Of a stretch of DNA of 64,000 nucleotides, positions 13,701 through 23,030 are shown in pieces. Below the pieces are notes generated by a model. That model was not told the origin of the DNA. It saw only the letters and a list, made by a program, of their open reading frames with translations, and searched no databases. The DNA comes from Apis mellifera (taxonomy: Eukaryota; Arthropoda; Insecta; Hymenoptera; Apidae). The stretch covers positions 14,869,037 to 14,933,036 of the forward strand of contig NC_037639.1 in the NCBI RefSeq assembly GCF_003254395.2. Direction: 5' to 3'. A program made the translations under genes and the position numbers. Each line of letters opens with the position of its first letter. The first letter of the stretch is position 1.

Positions 13701-15610
13701 TTGACCTTCTTCGTTTCTTTTCGACACCAAGCGGACGGAAAGGGAACTCGAGCGAAAGGGATAACGAGAGATCTTGGAACGTTAAGAAGGGAGGGGAAGA
13801 GCCACCACTTTGAACTAATCGAAACTAAGTCGGTAATAAAAAATACGGGCGGCGAACGACGGCCGGCAGGAAATTTCGGAAGCGCGGAGGAAATGGAGGG
13901 GGCGGCCCCGCCTCGCCGATTTTAATCAAGCCGGATTAAGCCGGTCGGTGGCGTGGCTCTCGTTTTCGATTCTGGCCGAATCGTCGCCCGAATCGCGGCC
14001 CCCCTGGAAATTACACCGATCAGACACGTAAATTGCCGGATATTGCCAGTCGATTCGATAACCTTTTTCTCCTGATGATTTCCAGTTATCAAAGCTCCAA
14101 CGTCGATATTCAAACTCGTCTCCAGTTTACTTTTTCGATTTCCCGAAAATTTTCGGGAAGGCGAGGGGTAAAAAAAAAAATGGCAACGGCACGTGTCGCC
14201 AAAAGAAAGAAAAAAAGAAGAGAATAATTTTTCACGTCGAGTCTCGTTTCCACCCAACCCGTTCGGTGTTAACGAACCGACATCGAGAGACCCGTGACCC
14301 CGATGCATGAATCCGCTCTTCGCTTTCATACACTTTCTAATTAACGCTATCGATTATGCGTCGCACGGGCCGCCCACGCTCAACTCAACGCGGAAAAATA
14401 TTAGAGACGTTCGCGACTCGGGGAGGTGAAAAACCGGACGAGTGGATTCTCGCTGGATTCTCCAAACCCCTCTCTCTTTCTCTCACTCACTCTGTGCTCG
14501 TTCGATGGTTAAAAAACCGTGGATGGAAGATCAAAGAGCGGAGGAGAAGGGAGAGTAATTAATTTTATTTCACCCGAGTCGAGCTGTTTCCACGGAATAC
14601 ATTCGCGCGGAAAAAGCAGATTCCTCCGAACGAAGGGAAGAAGAGATAAATCTAAATCCGCCGAATTTCGCCAACACAACTGGCTAACCGTCTCGATCTT
14701 CTCCGTTCTCGAAAAGAAGCTATACCGAAATGTAATTATTAACACGTTGATTATGATCACTCATATTCTAACGCTTATTTGACTTACGAACTATTAAATC
14801 GTTGTAAAAACATTCTATACAAAGCTGAACTTGATCCGAACAAAAATATGTTGTCTTTTTTATCCGAATAACATAATTCGCATGCACATCCAATACCACT
14901 TATAATAGAATTACTTTTCCGAACGATATTACGTTGACTACGTTGTAGATTTTGACAAGGTAATCCTAATACTATGACAGCTAATAAATCTTCTAATTTC
15001 TACATCTTTTCTTCTCGCAATTTTATAAACTATTATAATCCTTAAAACAAGTTGAATCCCAAGTTTTCGATCCGTTGAAGTCGAACACCATTCGATCCTT
15101 TTTCTACTTGTCCTAGCATATTATCGATACAATTACTATTATTTCTATTCCGAACGGTAAGAAACAACGCGAGACATCGTTCGTTCTTGCGACCATCAGC
15201 GCGACTCGCGTTACTGAAATATCGATAGAAGTACACTTGATATACAGCGCCACGCGTGGCCTGAACGAGATTTCGTTAGAAACACAAGTGAACGCGTTAA
15301 AGCATTCAATACAAAGCTGAGGTTAGGACGAAAAATTGTTGTCTACTGTACAATTTATTAATCTTCCATTTTTCTCTTTAACACTGGAACGAATTAGGGG
15401 AGAAATTTTAAGTTAGTAAAATTTTAACACCACAAATATTCGAAGATGTTCGCGCCGAAGAGTGCCGAAACGACGAGCGACTCGCGTTACTAAAATATCG
15501 GTAGAGAAGTGGACTTGATGTACAGCGCCGCGCGTGGCCTGAACGAGATTTCGTTAGAAATACGCGGGCCAATGTCAACGCGTTAAGCAGTTTTAAAACT
15601 AACGGTTTAG

Positions 15611-15649
<39 letters not shown>

Positions 15650-18600
15650 TTCTCGCCTTTCTTCTTTCACAGTCGCGGTTGGGGAAGAAGGAAGGCTTGG
15701 GAAGGCGAGGCAACGAAGAAGCCGTGCAACGATTTTCTTAGTCCCCCCTCTCCTCGCCACCCTGACGGAGAGCGACGCGGGATAGGATTGTCAGGGAGGC
15801 GGAAGGAAGGGCGGGGAGCGAGAGGGACGGAGGGAAGGAGCGCGGGCGGAGAAAGAAGGCAGAGGGGCTACGTACAAGGAATTCATGAATACGAGATTGC
15901 AGTTGGAGAGTGCCCCGGGTAAAAGGCTACTCGCGCGTCCCAACCGGTAAAGTGGACGAACGATACCGTACCGTGTCCGTCTCTCCTAACAGGAGAAGGA
16001 AAAAAATCTCTCCCCCTCCCCTCCGATATTCGAAATATCTCTCGAACCAAGTTCAGAGTTCAACCAACTCCCTGTCATGTCGTTACTTTCAAAGTTTCTA
16101 CCCCTATCTCTCTGGGAGAACGATGGATTTCGAATTCGTATACATAGAAAAATTATAAATTATATTTTTAAAATAGATTTCACGAAGTTATTTACAAAGG
16201 AGAAAGTTATGAAATAAATTATATTAATATAGAAGATTATTTTATATATATTATAACTTTTTTCTAAATTTAAATAGAAATATGAAAATTGAATATTTCA
16301 GAGGATTTTCCTGAAGGTTTGGCTGGAATTTCTCCTCCTCGAGGGCACGCATCGGTGGTGGAAAGTACGGAAGGACGTTCGATCTCTCGAACGTATAAAT
16401 AGGCTCGGCGTGCGTTTGTTCCGCGGGAGGATTTGTTGATTCTGATCGAGGCGAAAAAAGCGAGCTTTTATATATATATATCTATCTCTCTCTTTCTCTC
16501 CGCGTGCGTTCGATCAGAGCACTCCTTGGCTCTGTCCGTACACGCACGTGCGCGTATCACGCCTCGAACTCGTTGGTCGAGGAATCGTTCGATAAACCGC
16601 TCCATCGACCGGATGGGTACATATTCATTGGCGCGAATCCGATCGAGAAACGTTCGAGGAACGCGTTCTCCTCGTTTCCACTCCTATGTGAACGGTTTCT
16701 CCGATATTAAAATAGTGTGTGTGTGTGTATATATATAAAAAGAACGTTTGTTTTTGATGAACGAAATATACGCGTGAAAGGAACTTGTTTAACCCTTTGC
16801 ATTCCGGACAATTTCTTGAAATTGATCTCACGTATGAAACTTTTTATTACTCTAATATTTTACACGTATCTTTACGTGTAAAGGAAAAAAGTTTGTCGAA
16901 TGTTAAAGTCTATATTAATCGTTGTTTCTTAATGAACAGAAACACTTAATTTCACTACCGTATTCATTTCATGCTTACAAAACTGGGAAACATTGAAAAT
17001 AATGAAACGAAAAAAGTTTGAAAGAAAAGGATCTAACTACTCGACGAATTATAATAGTATATTATTCCACGCTTTACAAGATTATAGCTAGACAGCTGAA
17101 CGGATTTATTTAAAAAAAAAAATCGAGCGCGTGAATAAATAAATGGTCGCCGTTCGAATCGATGGCTGAGAGTCAGCATTCGAGCGCAAAGGTTAACGAG
17201 GGGTGTACATTGGAAGGAGAGTTATCGCCATCTACCGCCGATACTACCCAGTTCGATTGATACGCAAAAACTTACCACGTCCGATCGTTTCTCCCTCTTC
17301 CCTGTTTTCAGTTTCCCCTTCCACCGTAACCGTTTCGTTCCCCTCCCCGATCCGCTGCGCGAAAGGATGCGCGTGGGAACGAAAAGTTGAAAGGAAAGGC
17401 ATCGCTATGATCTTACGAGGACCCCATCCATCCCGTGGCGAGCACGCGTAACGCGCTGTCACCGATTCTTACATGTCGCATAAGTTTCTTTCTTTTTTTT
17501 GATACGGAATGAATACATGATATTTGTTGTTTAATTTATTGTCAATTTATTGCGTTATATTAATTGCTGCGATTTATTTGCAAAATATTGCTCAATTACG
17601 GATTGGTTTATCGTGGAGAGAATTCTTTTAATAGTAAGAATAATAGAATCGAATTGTGAGCAGCTTTAAGCAGCTTTTCTCTTACGGTCGATGCAACATT
17701 GCATTGGTTTTGTATTGCTCGTGACAACCTCGTCGTTTCTGTACTATTTTCAATTTATCAAGATCGCGATATCTTCCAAAATTGATGGTTTCCACGTTGA
17801 GAGTGGAGCTCATAGCAGACTAAATACCTTTCCAATCCCGTCAAATGGATAGAAGAATTTTGTCCGTGTGAAGTTTATGCTTCAGGATAATCGAAGGTCC
17901 GTCGTTCTTGAATCGAGTGCGTTCTCGACGCACATTTTTGATACAAAATCCAAGCCTCGTCTCCGGTAACAAGTCCCTTTGAAAAAAGGATCTCTTTCGC
18001 GTCGGTGGAAAAGGAAATCGAACGTGAAGACGCGATTCGTAAAGTCGGTCTCTGTCAATAGCCGCGGAATTCGATCGACGTATCCCAGATCTTGGCCATG
18101 CGATTATATACCGTTTTTCTGAAAATGTTAGTGGCATCCACTGTCTCTTGCATCCTGTATCGCGAATTTTCAGCTCGACAAAGTCCGTACTCGTCGTTGC
18201 TGGACGGCTGCCGCCATCTTCATCTTTCGAGTCAAAATTGCCACCTCTAATCCCTTAAACCAATCGCGGACGATCGATAATAGTTGCACCGCTCCCGTAA
18301 AACGATACAAATCTCGTCTGCAGTTATTCCCGCCATTTTCAAACCGATAAAGCGTAACATGCTCCTTTTGGCTATTCATATTGAACGATGTAGAAAAAAA
18401 TTTTTAACGATTGGAACTGATGCCATAAACGGCTGATAAATGAGTCTATGTGTTCATATAAAGATAATCAATTAATGTCATTGCTTAACGTAAGAAAGAA
18501 ACTTTTGGAACATGCAGCAGAGTGAAGTGGAGTGTTTGCCATTCTGAAAAAAGTTCCTCAAAAAATTCTTACGCGAATTGAATTAATTGAACAATTTTTT

Positions 18601-20883
18601 TTTCATATGTATTTTTTTTAATTATAAATGTGGATTTAAGGTAAAGTAAATTTACAAATTGCCGAAAAATAAAATGCTATTTTTTTTAATCTCATTAATT
18701 TTTGATTCGAAGTAAGCGTATCGTGCCAAATTTAATTTTGGTTAATATTTTTCATCTTCGATCTTTTTAAAAAAGAAATTTAAGTTAAGCTTTTTACGAA
18801 GGAATGAAAAAGTAATGAAAAATTTTTATTATAAGAGATATTAATTATCTCGAAGTGATCGATCGAATTTACGAGTTTTTGCGTGAAAATAATTATAACA
18901 TATTAACTTTTCTCAACCGATAAACCTTGAAAATTTTTTATCGCTTTTTAAATCGCTTTGAAAAAATTTTTCAATTTCTCGAAAAAGTGTACACGATGAC
19001 GATGAAAAATTCGAAAGATCTGCACGCATGCAACACCAAGGTGCTTGAATATGCGAAAACGTTTTAATCGATTCTTTTCTTGTGTATAAACGAACATATT
19101 TTACACGAGCGAGGCGTGGCACGCGTACGAAGAAATCGTTAATCGTTTCGTCTAAGTTGGTCGAAAGTTAATTTAACACCATTACAGCGTGGCAATAATA
19201 ACACGGGAATATATAACGGCGTAATATTGTAATTATGATAATTAACATTTAATTTTAATTAAATTTAAGAATTAGTAATTAGGATTAATTATTTTGTGAA
19301 ATTTTATGAAATTTTATGAACCGATTAATGAATCAAGTGGACGAGGTAAGTAATTAATTTTATAAAATCATTATACATCATAATGATTTAGCTTTATATA
19401 TCTCATCTTTGCGCTTTCTTTTTCTTTATTTCAAAAATTTGTTCATTCAAATACGTTCTTCGGTATCAAAATTCATCATGCATCGAATAATTTATAATTA
19501 TATTAAAACTTTATATAATTAATTTAAAAAATAAATTTTACTTCATATCCATCGTAAGATCGCAAATATAACATCTAAAAGCCTAAGAAAAAAAAAAAAA
19601 AACGAAATAAATATGTATAATTTCAATAGAAAAAAATAAGTTTTGAGTGGCAAATATTTCTTATTCTTCTCCTTCGCGAAAAATATTATTTTTGAAAAAG
19701 AAAAAATTTCCATTCGGGAGGAATCTCGACTTTTCCCCCTCCCCCCTTCCAAACAAGAATCGATCGTTCGAATTGGCTTGTTGGAAAGAAAATCGCGATC
19801 GATTCTCCACTTTTCCACTCGTCGATCCTCGCGCGAAACGAAAAAACGCTTTGATCGGGGAGATTATCGAGGCTTTATCCGCGCGTGGATCTCTCCGACC
19901 CATTTACCTTATCGTTCATCATGGTTGCCGAAAAAGCGGTTAGATTATCGAAAGAGGAGCATTCCCCTCGATCGATTCAATCCAAAATCGGGGATCGATT
20001 TGTATTTGATCCTCGATCGAGAGGGTTGTCGTCTCGCTGTAAAGTAAAGTGCGTGCGTACGTGCGGTCGCACGACCTTGAGAAGAAGAAGAAGAAGAGAG
20101 AGAGAGAAGGAGGCATCGTAATATCATCCTTGAACGTGAACCACGGGGTCAGCGAGAGAGAGAGAGATACCGCTTTAACCGATACACGCGCTTATCTCTC
20201 TATGATACTTCAGCGCTGAAAGGCTGGTGTATAAGCGCATGCAGATGCTCGAAATAACTCTGCCTCGTTCGTAGTTGTCGCGAGGCCCCGTCGATAAGGA
20301 AGGACGGCGTCATCGATCCCCGCGCTTAGCCCCTCCACGCTTAATTAAACCGTTCCCTCTCTCTCTCTCTCTTCATCGAATCGATTCATCCATATTTCTT
20401 CTCCTTCTTCTTCCTCGTTCCTTATCGTTTCCCTCAGGGTGGGCTTGGTTTCGAAACCAAGGGGGTGGGGGGATGGTTCGTTTCGCCATGCAGAAAAAAG
20501 ATTGGTGATTGGTTTCTCTCTGGTTGCTCTGGTTCTCGCGGCGGAGATAGAAAAAAAAAAAAAAAAAGAAGAGAAACAATCGGTCTAAAGAGAAGCCGAG
20601 GGTGGTGGTTGTTCTCTCGATGCATGTTTGCAAAGGGGGTTGGGATGCATGCTAGTTAGTAATAGTGAAGACGTACCCTGTACCAAGTGGCCACCTGCGA
20701 GGCGCTCGAAAGGGGTGGAGAAGCGGTGGTGTATCCGCGACGCAACACACCGGTGGAGGTGGAGGGTGAAGGTCGGGCGAGATATACGATCGGTTCGAGA
20801 TTGTCGGTCGTTTCGCGGCGTGGGTGTGACGCAGTAGTAATAGTAATAGTAGTAGTAGTAGTAATAGTGGCAGTAGCAGTAGC

Positions 20884-20914
<31 letters not shown>

Positions 20915-22892
20915 CGGGGGTGCGTTCGAAGAAGATGCATCGGGCCCCAACAAGACGATAGCACAGGTGAAGTGGTTGGTGGTGGTGGTTCGGTGGTGGT
21001 TCGGTGGTGGCGGGTGTAGTGTGTTCGCACGCCCCGTGCAAGTGAGGCAAAAGCAAAAACAACAACAACAACAACAACGCCACAGGTCAGATAAAAAATA
21101 TTACACGATTAATAAATCGATGGACACGTGTCAGCGTGTCGCTGTGCATAATTTATACTAAAATTAGTATAGTAACTATATATATATATATATACATACA
21201 TACATACACACACGTACATTCATACATACGTGTATTGGATATATTGTCTACCCTCCCCCCCTTCCGTTACATTCGCGCGCGAGCGATCCCTTTTCTCCCA
21301 TTTTTCACATCTCGTGTATACGTGTCTGTATGTCCGTGTGTGCGCGTCGCAGAGAATCGTTTCGTTTCCTCGAGGTTAATTATTGTTCGAAAATTATCGA
21401 ATTTTTATCCAAGATACGTGGAGCGATATCGAAGGCAGGATATCGAATATATATATATATATATATATACAATATACGTTTTAACGCGTACGATAGCCAC
21501 GAACGCGTGGAAAATATCCAATTGTCTCGGCGGAAGGTTTATGCGGTAGAGAGAGAATAGGGAGGAGAGAGAGGAAAGGAGAGAAACAGTTTTCACCGAG
21601 ACCGGGTGAGAGAACGTAACGAGAATGGCGGGGGAGTCGTCACGTCGCGCCTCTGTCGCGGAAACAAACGCGGCAAAAAAGGAGAAATTCTTCTCGCGTA
21701 GCGTATATACACGTATACCGTATGGGACGAAAAACGGGGCGAGGAAGAAAGAAAGGAAGGAAGAAAGGAAAAGAGAGACGATTCGAAGAAGAACCGACAC
21801 AGATTTTCTTAGCTATTATTTTGTCCGGTGGCTAGTGTTCGTGTCTTGAGTGGTCGTGTTGTTACTTCTCTCGTGCGATCTCGAAATTCTTCTCGGCAGC
21901 CGGACGACATCCTCGAAACGCGGCACACAGTCTACGCTTGTTCCACTCGCGCTCGTTTCCACGGCCGTCTCTCTTTCCCCCACTCTCCGACCAATATCTC
22001 CGATGAATAAACCGTGGAGGGGGAAACGAGAGTCGCGGCGCACGGTAGCAATCTCTTAATCCCGCGTGCTCGCTTCGTGACTTTACGGACTCGGGTCCGG
22101 CTGCCGATATGTATATATATATAATAAATAAGAAAGAAAGATAAAGAGAGAAAGAGAAGGGAAGAGTCGGGGAGATAGCCTCGGATATTATTCCGCGCGT
22201 ATGTCGCGGCTGGGAATAACGCACGGTTCCCGGCATAATTTCTCTCCACCGCGTATCTCCGCAGTACAAAGTGGCACAGAGCGAGCAGCACTCCTCCCCC
22301 TCCTCCTCCGTGCCTCGCAACTCTGCGTATCTCTTCGAAAGAGACGCCTCGTCCTTGACGAGGCGGGGGAGCTCGCGAAAAGAAAGAAAGAAAGGAAGGA
22401 AGAAACAACTCTGCGCGACGCATCCTCGTCTCGTGGATTACGTTGCCGCGCAATATTTCCAATATTTCGAGATAATCACCGCCCGACTCTTCCCGAATCT
22501 ATCCGAGGATCGTCGATGCGATCCAAGGAGGATTCCTCGCGACAAGTCAGTCACTCGGAGGGAGGGAAAGGAGGTGGTGGGCTTACCTTGGGCAAGGATG
22601 CCAGGCATTGCTGCTTCACGTCCCAGACTAGCTGATCCTTGGGGAATTGAAGACACTTGCTGACGTAGAGTTCCGGGACGTGCACCCTGGCCAGCAGCAC
22701 CCCCTCTTCCACCGGCCCGGCCTCCGCAGTCGTGCAAGCCGCGACCGCGGCCGCATCTTGATTTTGTTGAGCTTGGGGCTGGCCTTGAGCAGGCTGCCCG
22801 CCGCTCTGCGGACTCGTCGCCTGCCCGCTCGCCGCCTGTCCACTCGACGCGCCGCACGACGAATTTTGTTGCGCTTGCTGCTGCTGTTGAGT

Positions 22893-22925
<33 letters not shown>

Positions 22926-22979
22926 TTGTTGCTGTTGCTGCTGCTGCTGCTGCTGCTGTTGCTTCGGTCCCGCCTCCAT
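1685..22979 (-). CDS. Shank: Shank/Prosap postsynaptic scaffold, N-terminal 428 residues (5 exons, 3' part outside window)
   Basis: Joined exons 22979-22587, 6099-5974, 2880-2700, 2533-2214 and 1949-1685 give one open frame of 428 codons plus one base. Seen: a polyglutamine leader (residues 7-29), the Shank N-terminal (SPN) domain at about 94-182 with the family phrase NYGLF and the KFLDEER motif, then about six ankyrin repeats from about 195 to 425, including GLTPLY, GWQEVHQACR and GNTPLHVC. Known: Shank proteins are multidomain scaffolds (SPN, ankyrin, SH3, PDZ, proline-rich, SAM) of excitatory postsynaptic densities; the SPN-ankyrin part folds as a unit, and SPN binds Ras/Rap GTPases in mammals. 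Inferred: the same role in this animal's synapses. Introns are 16487, 3093, 166 and 264 nt. The SH3, PDZ and SAM exons are not in the window; the last exon ends one base into a codon at a GTGAGT donor, so the gene continues left. Drosophila has a single orthologue, Prosap. Confidence 0.95.
2214..2533 (-). CDS. Shank: Shank coding exon 4: ankyrin repeats
   Basis: 320 nt completing codon 234 and encoding residues 235-340 (TPLTLATTLK to GWQEVHQ). It contains about three ankyrin units with the expected hairpin signatures: NGGALLDYRTKEGLTAMH, LGASPNYKDTKGLTPLYY and HDHATIGAQDLQGWQEVHQ. The acceptor AATTCGCAG|AG is good. The donor CAG|GTCTCG keeps the obligatory GT and the exonic CAG but departs from consensus at +3 to +5, so it is predicted to be weak. 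Reading through it adds residues and then a stop near 2142, so retention of this 264-nt intron would end the protein inside the ankyrin domain. Confidence 0.94.
2700..2880 (-). CDS. Shank: Shank coding exon 3: SPN-ankyrin junction and first ankyrin repeat
   Basis: 181 nt, residues 174-233 plus the first base of codon 234. It begins LKYKRRVYK, which continues YLE of the previous exon into the family motif YLEFRYKRRVY, and runs through DEKQLKAMHTRTNLRRLLEY and KGLDPNFHCQETG, the start of the ankyrin region. Acceptor AATTCGCAG|CTC; donor GGAG|GTAAAG. The single leftover G joins AG of the next exon to make Glu234. The intron to exon 4 is only 166 nt. Confidence 0.94.
2881..5973 (-). other. Shank: Shank intron 2
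   Basis: 3093 nt between the SPN and ankyrin exons. It holds a long A-tract at about 3334-3375, a GAG/GAA purine stretch at about 5136-5210, and a (CCCT)n run at about 5770-5798. Open frames in it are short and resemble no protein. Confidence 0.85.
5974..6099 (-). CDS. Shank: Shank coding exon 2: second half of SPN domain
   Basis: 42 codons, residues 132-173, from ELKESFNYGLF to PVGYLE. Acceptor TTTTTCCAG|GAG and donor GAG|GTAAGA are both strong and both phase 0. The acceptor was chosen because joining LASLPK to ELKESFNYGL keeps the same length as vertebrate Shank between the leucine of the preceding exon and the NYGLF motif. An alternative CAG 24 nt upstream (6121-6123, TTGATCCAG) would insert residues not found in the family. 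The exon holds the conserved KFLDEER stretch of the ubiquitin-like SPN fold. It is isolated by 16.5 kb of intron upstream and 3.1 kb downstream. Confidence 0.93.
6900..7721. repeat. GATA/TAAA-rich satellite, left copy of an inverted pair
   Basis: Degenerate tandem repeat of GATA, TAAA and GA blocks. The marker phrase GAAAGATGGATAGTTAAATA and close variants recurs near 6933, 7136, 7312 and 7524, so the higher-order period is roughly 175-210 bp. The reverse complement of this array is the satellite at 34.8-35.8 kb. Confidence 0.85.
11600..11705. repeat. Short direct repeats with CGCCCGTAA core
   Basis: CGCCCGTAA occurs at about 11616, 11658 and 11693, with TATCGATCG between the copies. The spacing of 42 and 35 bp suggests a small degenerate tandem array. 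No function recognised. Confidence 0.4.
12555..12790. repeat. Degenerate copies of a MITE-internal sequence
   Basis: Two or three imperfect units contain TTCTTATCTCAAA, then a TCCGAATTTGA or TTCGAGTTTGATGG phrase, then an ATATTATTTTCA phrase. The same order, reverse-complemented, is seen inside the element at about 43.56-43.67 kb and near 55.4-55.5 kb. Confidence 0.4.
14807..15590. repeat. Complex repeat, left arm of a long inverted repeat
   Basis: Reverse complement of about 30.93-31.71 kb, followed almost end to end with point changes and small indels. It has an outer unique part (14807-15170) and two units whose GCGTTAA landmarks are 286 bp apart (15300 and 15586). Shared landmarks include TCAGCTTTGTAT, the GCTGTATATCAAGTGTACTT stretch and TCGCGCTGACGGTCGCAAGA (the right-arm form). 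Confidence 0.85.
16793..17192. mobile_element. piggyBac-type MITE, 400 bp, flanked by TTAA
   Basis: TTAA at 16789-16792 and 17193-17196 bracket a 400-bp AT-rich element whose ends read inward CCCTTTGCATTCCGG on the left and, reverse-complemented, CCTTTGCGCTCGAATG on the right. TTAA target duplication and a CCCTTTG-like terminus are hallmarks of piggyBac-family elements. There is no coding capacity, so it would depend on a transposase elsewhere. Confidence 0.65.
17197..20800. other. Shank: AT-rich intron stretch without recognisable feature
   Basis: Lies inside Shank intron 1. It is AT-rich with scattered short open frames of no recognisable family. No tRNA, mobile-element end or splice-bounded exon stood out. 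Confidence 0.5.
22587..22979 (-). CDS. Shank: Shank coding exon 1: start codon, polyQ tract, first half of SPN domain
   Basis: It encodes residues 1-131. The start at 22979 has G at -3 and G at +4, and an in-frame TGA lies 45 nt upstream in the same exon, so no longer N terminus is possible by this route. Residues 7-29 are 23 glutamines (14 CAG, 9 CAA; longest pure CAG run seven codons, 22938-22958), then T, five Q, A, two Q. A Gln/Ala/Ser/Gly-rich linker follows to about residue 93. From about residue 94 the SPN domain begins (ARVHVPELYVSKCLQF). Arg98 and Lys108 sit at the spacing of SHANK3 Arg12 and Lys22, reported to contact Rap/Ras. The exon ends after the codon for Lys131 at donor AAG|GTAAGC (phase 0). 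The low-complexity leader is probably disordered. Confidence 0.93.
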
Positions 22980-23027
22980 TGCGAGGACCTCGCGCTTCTC
23001 GAGGATTCCACCTTCACAGGCTCACAT
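22980..23027 (-). promoter_or_regulatory. Shank: Shank 5' UTR segment starting with a minimal start-stop uORF
   Basis: A strong acceptor TTTCTTCTTTCAG ends at 23028, so the first coding exon carries 48 nt of 5' UTR and an upstream non-coding exon must exist. The segment opens with ATG TGA (23027-23022), an AUG followed at once by a stop, in frame with the main start 48 nt downstream. Established for other genes: start-stop elements can stall ribosomes and lower main-frame translation. Regulation here is inference. Confidence 0.72.
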
Positions 23028-23030
23028 CTG

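Larger units (their letters stand above)
6100..22586 (-). other. Shank: Shank intron 1 (16.5 kb)
   Basis: Large intron that interrupts the SPN domain. It contains the GATA-type satellite (6.9-7.7 kb), the left arm of a complex inverted repeat (14.8-15.6 kb), a 400-bp MITE (16.8-17.2 kb), and many (GA)n, (TA)n and trinucleotide microsatellites, among them (TA)n at 6181-6206, (ATA)n at about 6489-6512, (TCC)n at about 13515-13555 and (GTA)n at about 20835-20915. Elsewhere I see no gene, and long open frames are CpG-rich or low-complexity shadows. Confidence 0.85.
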
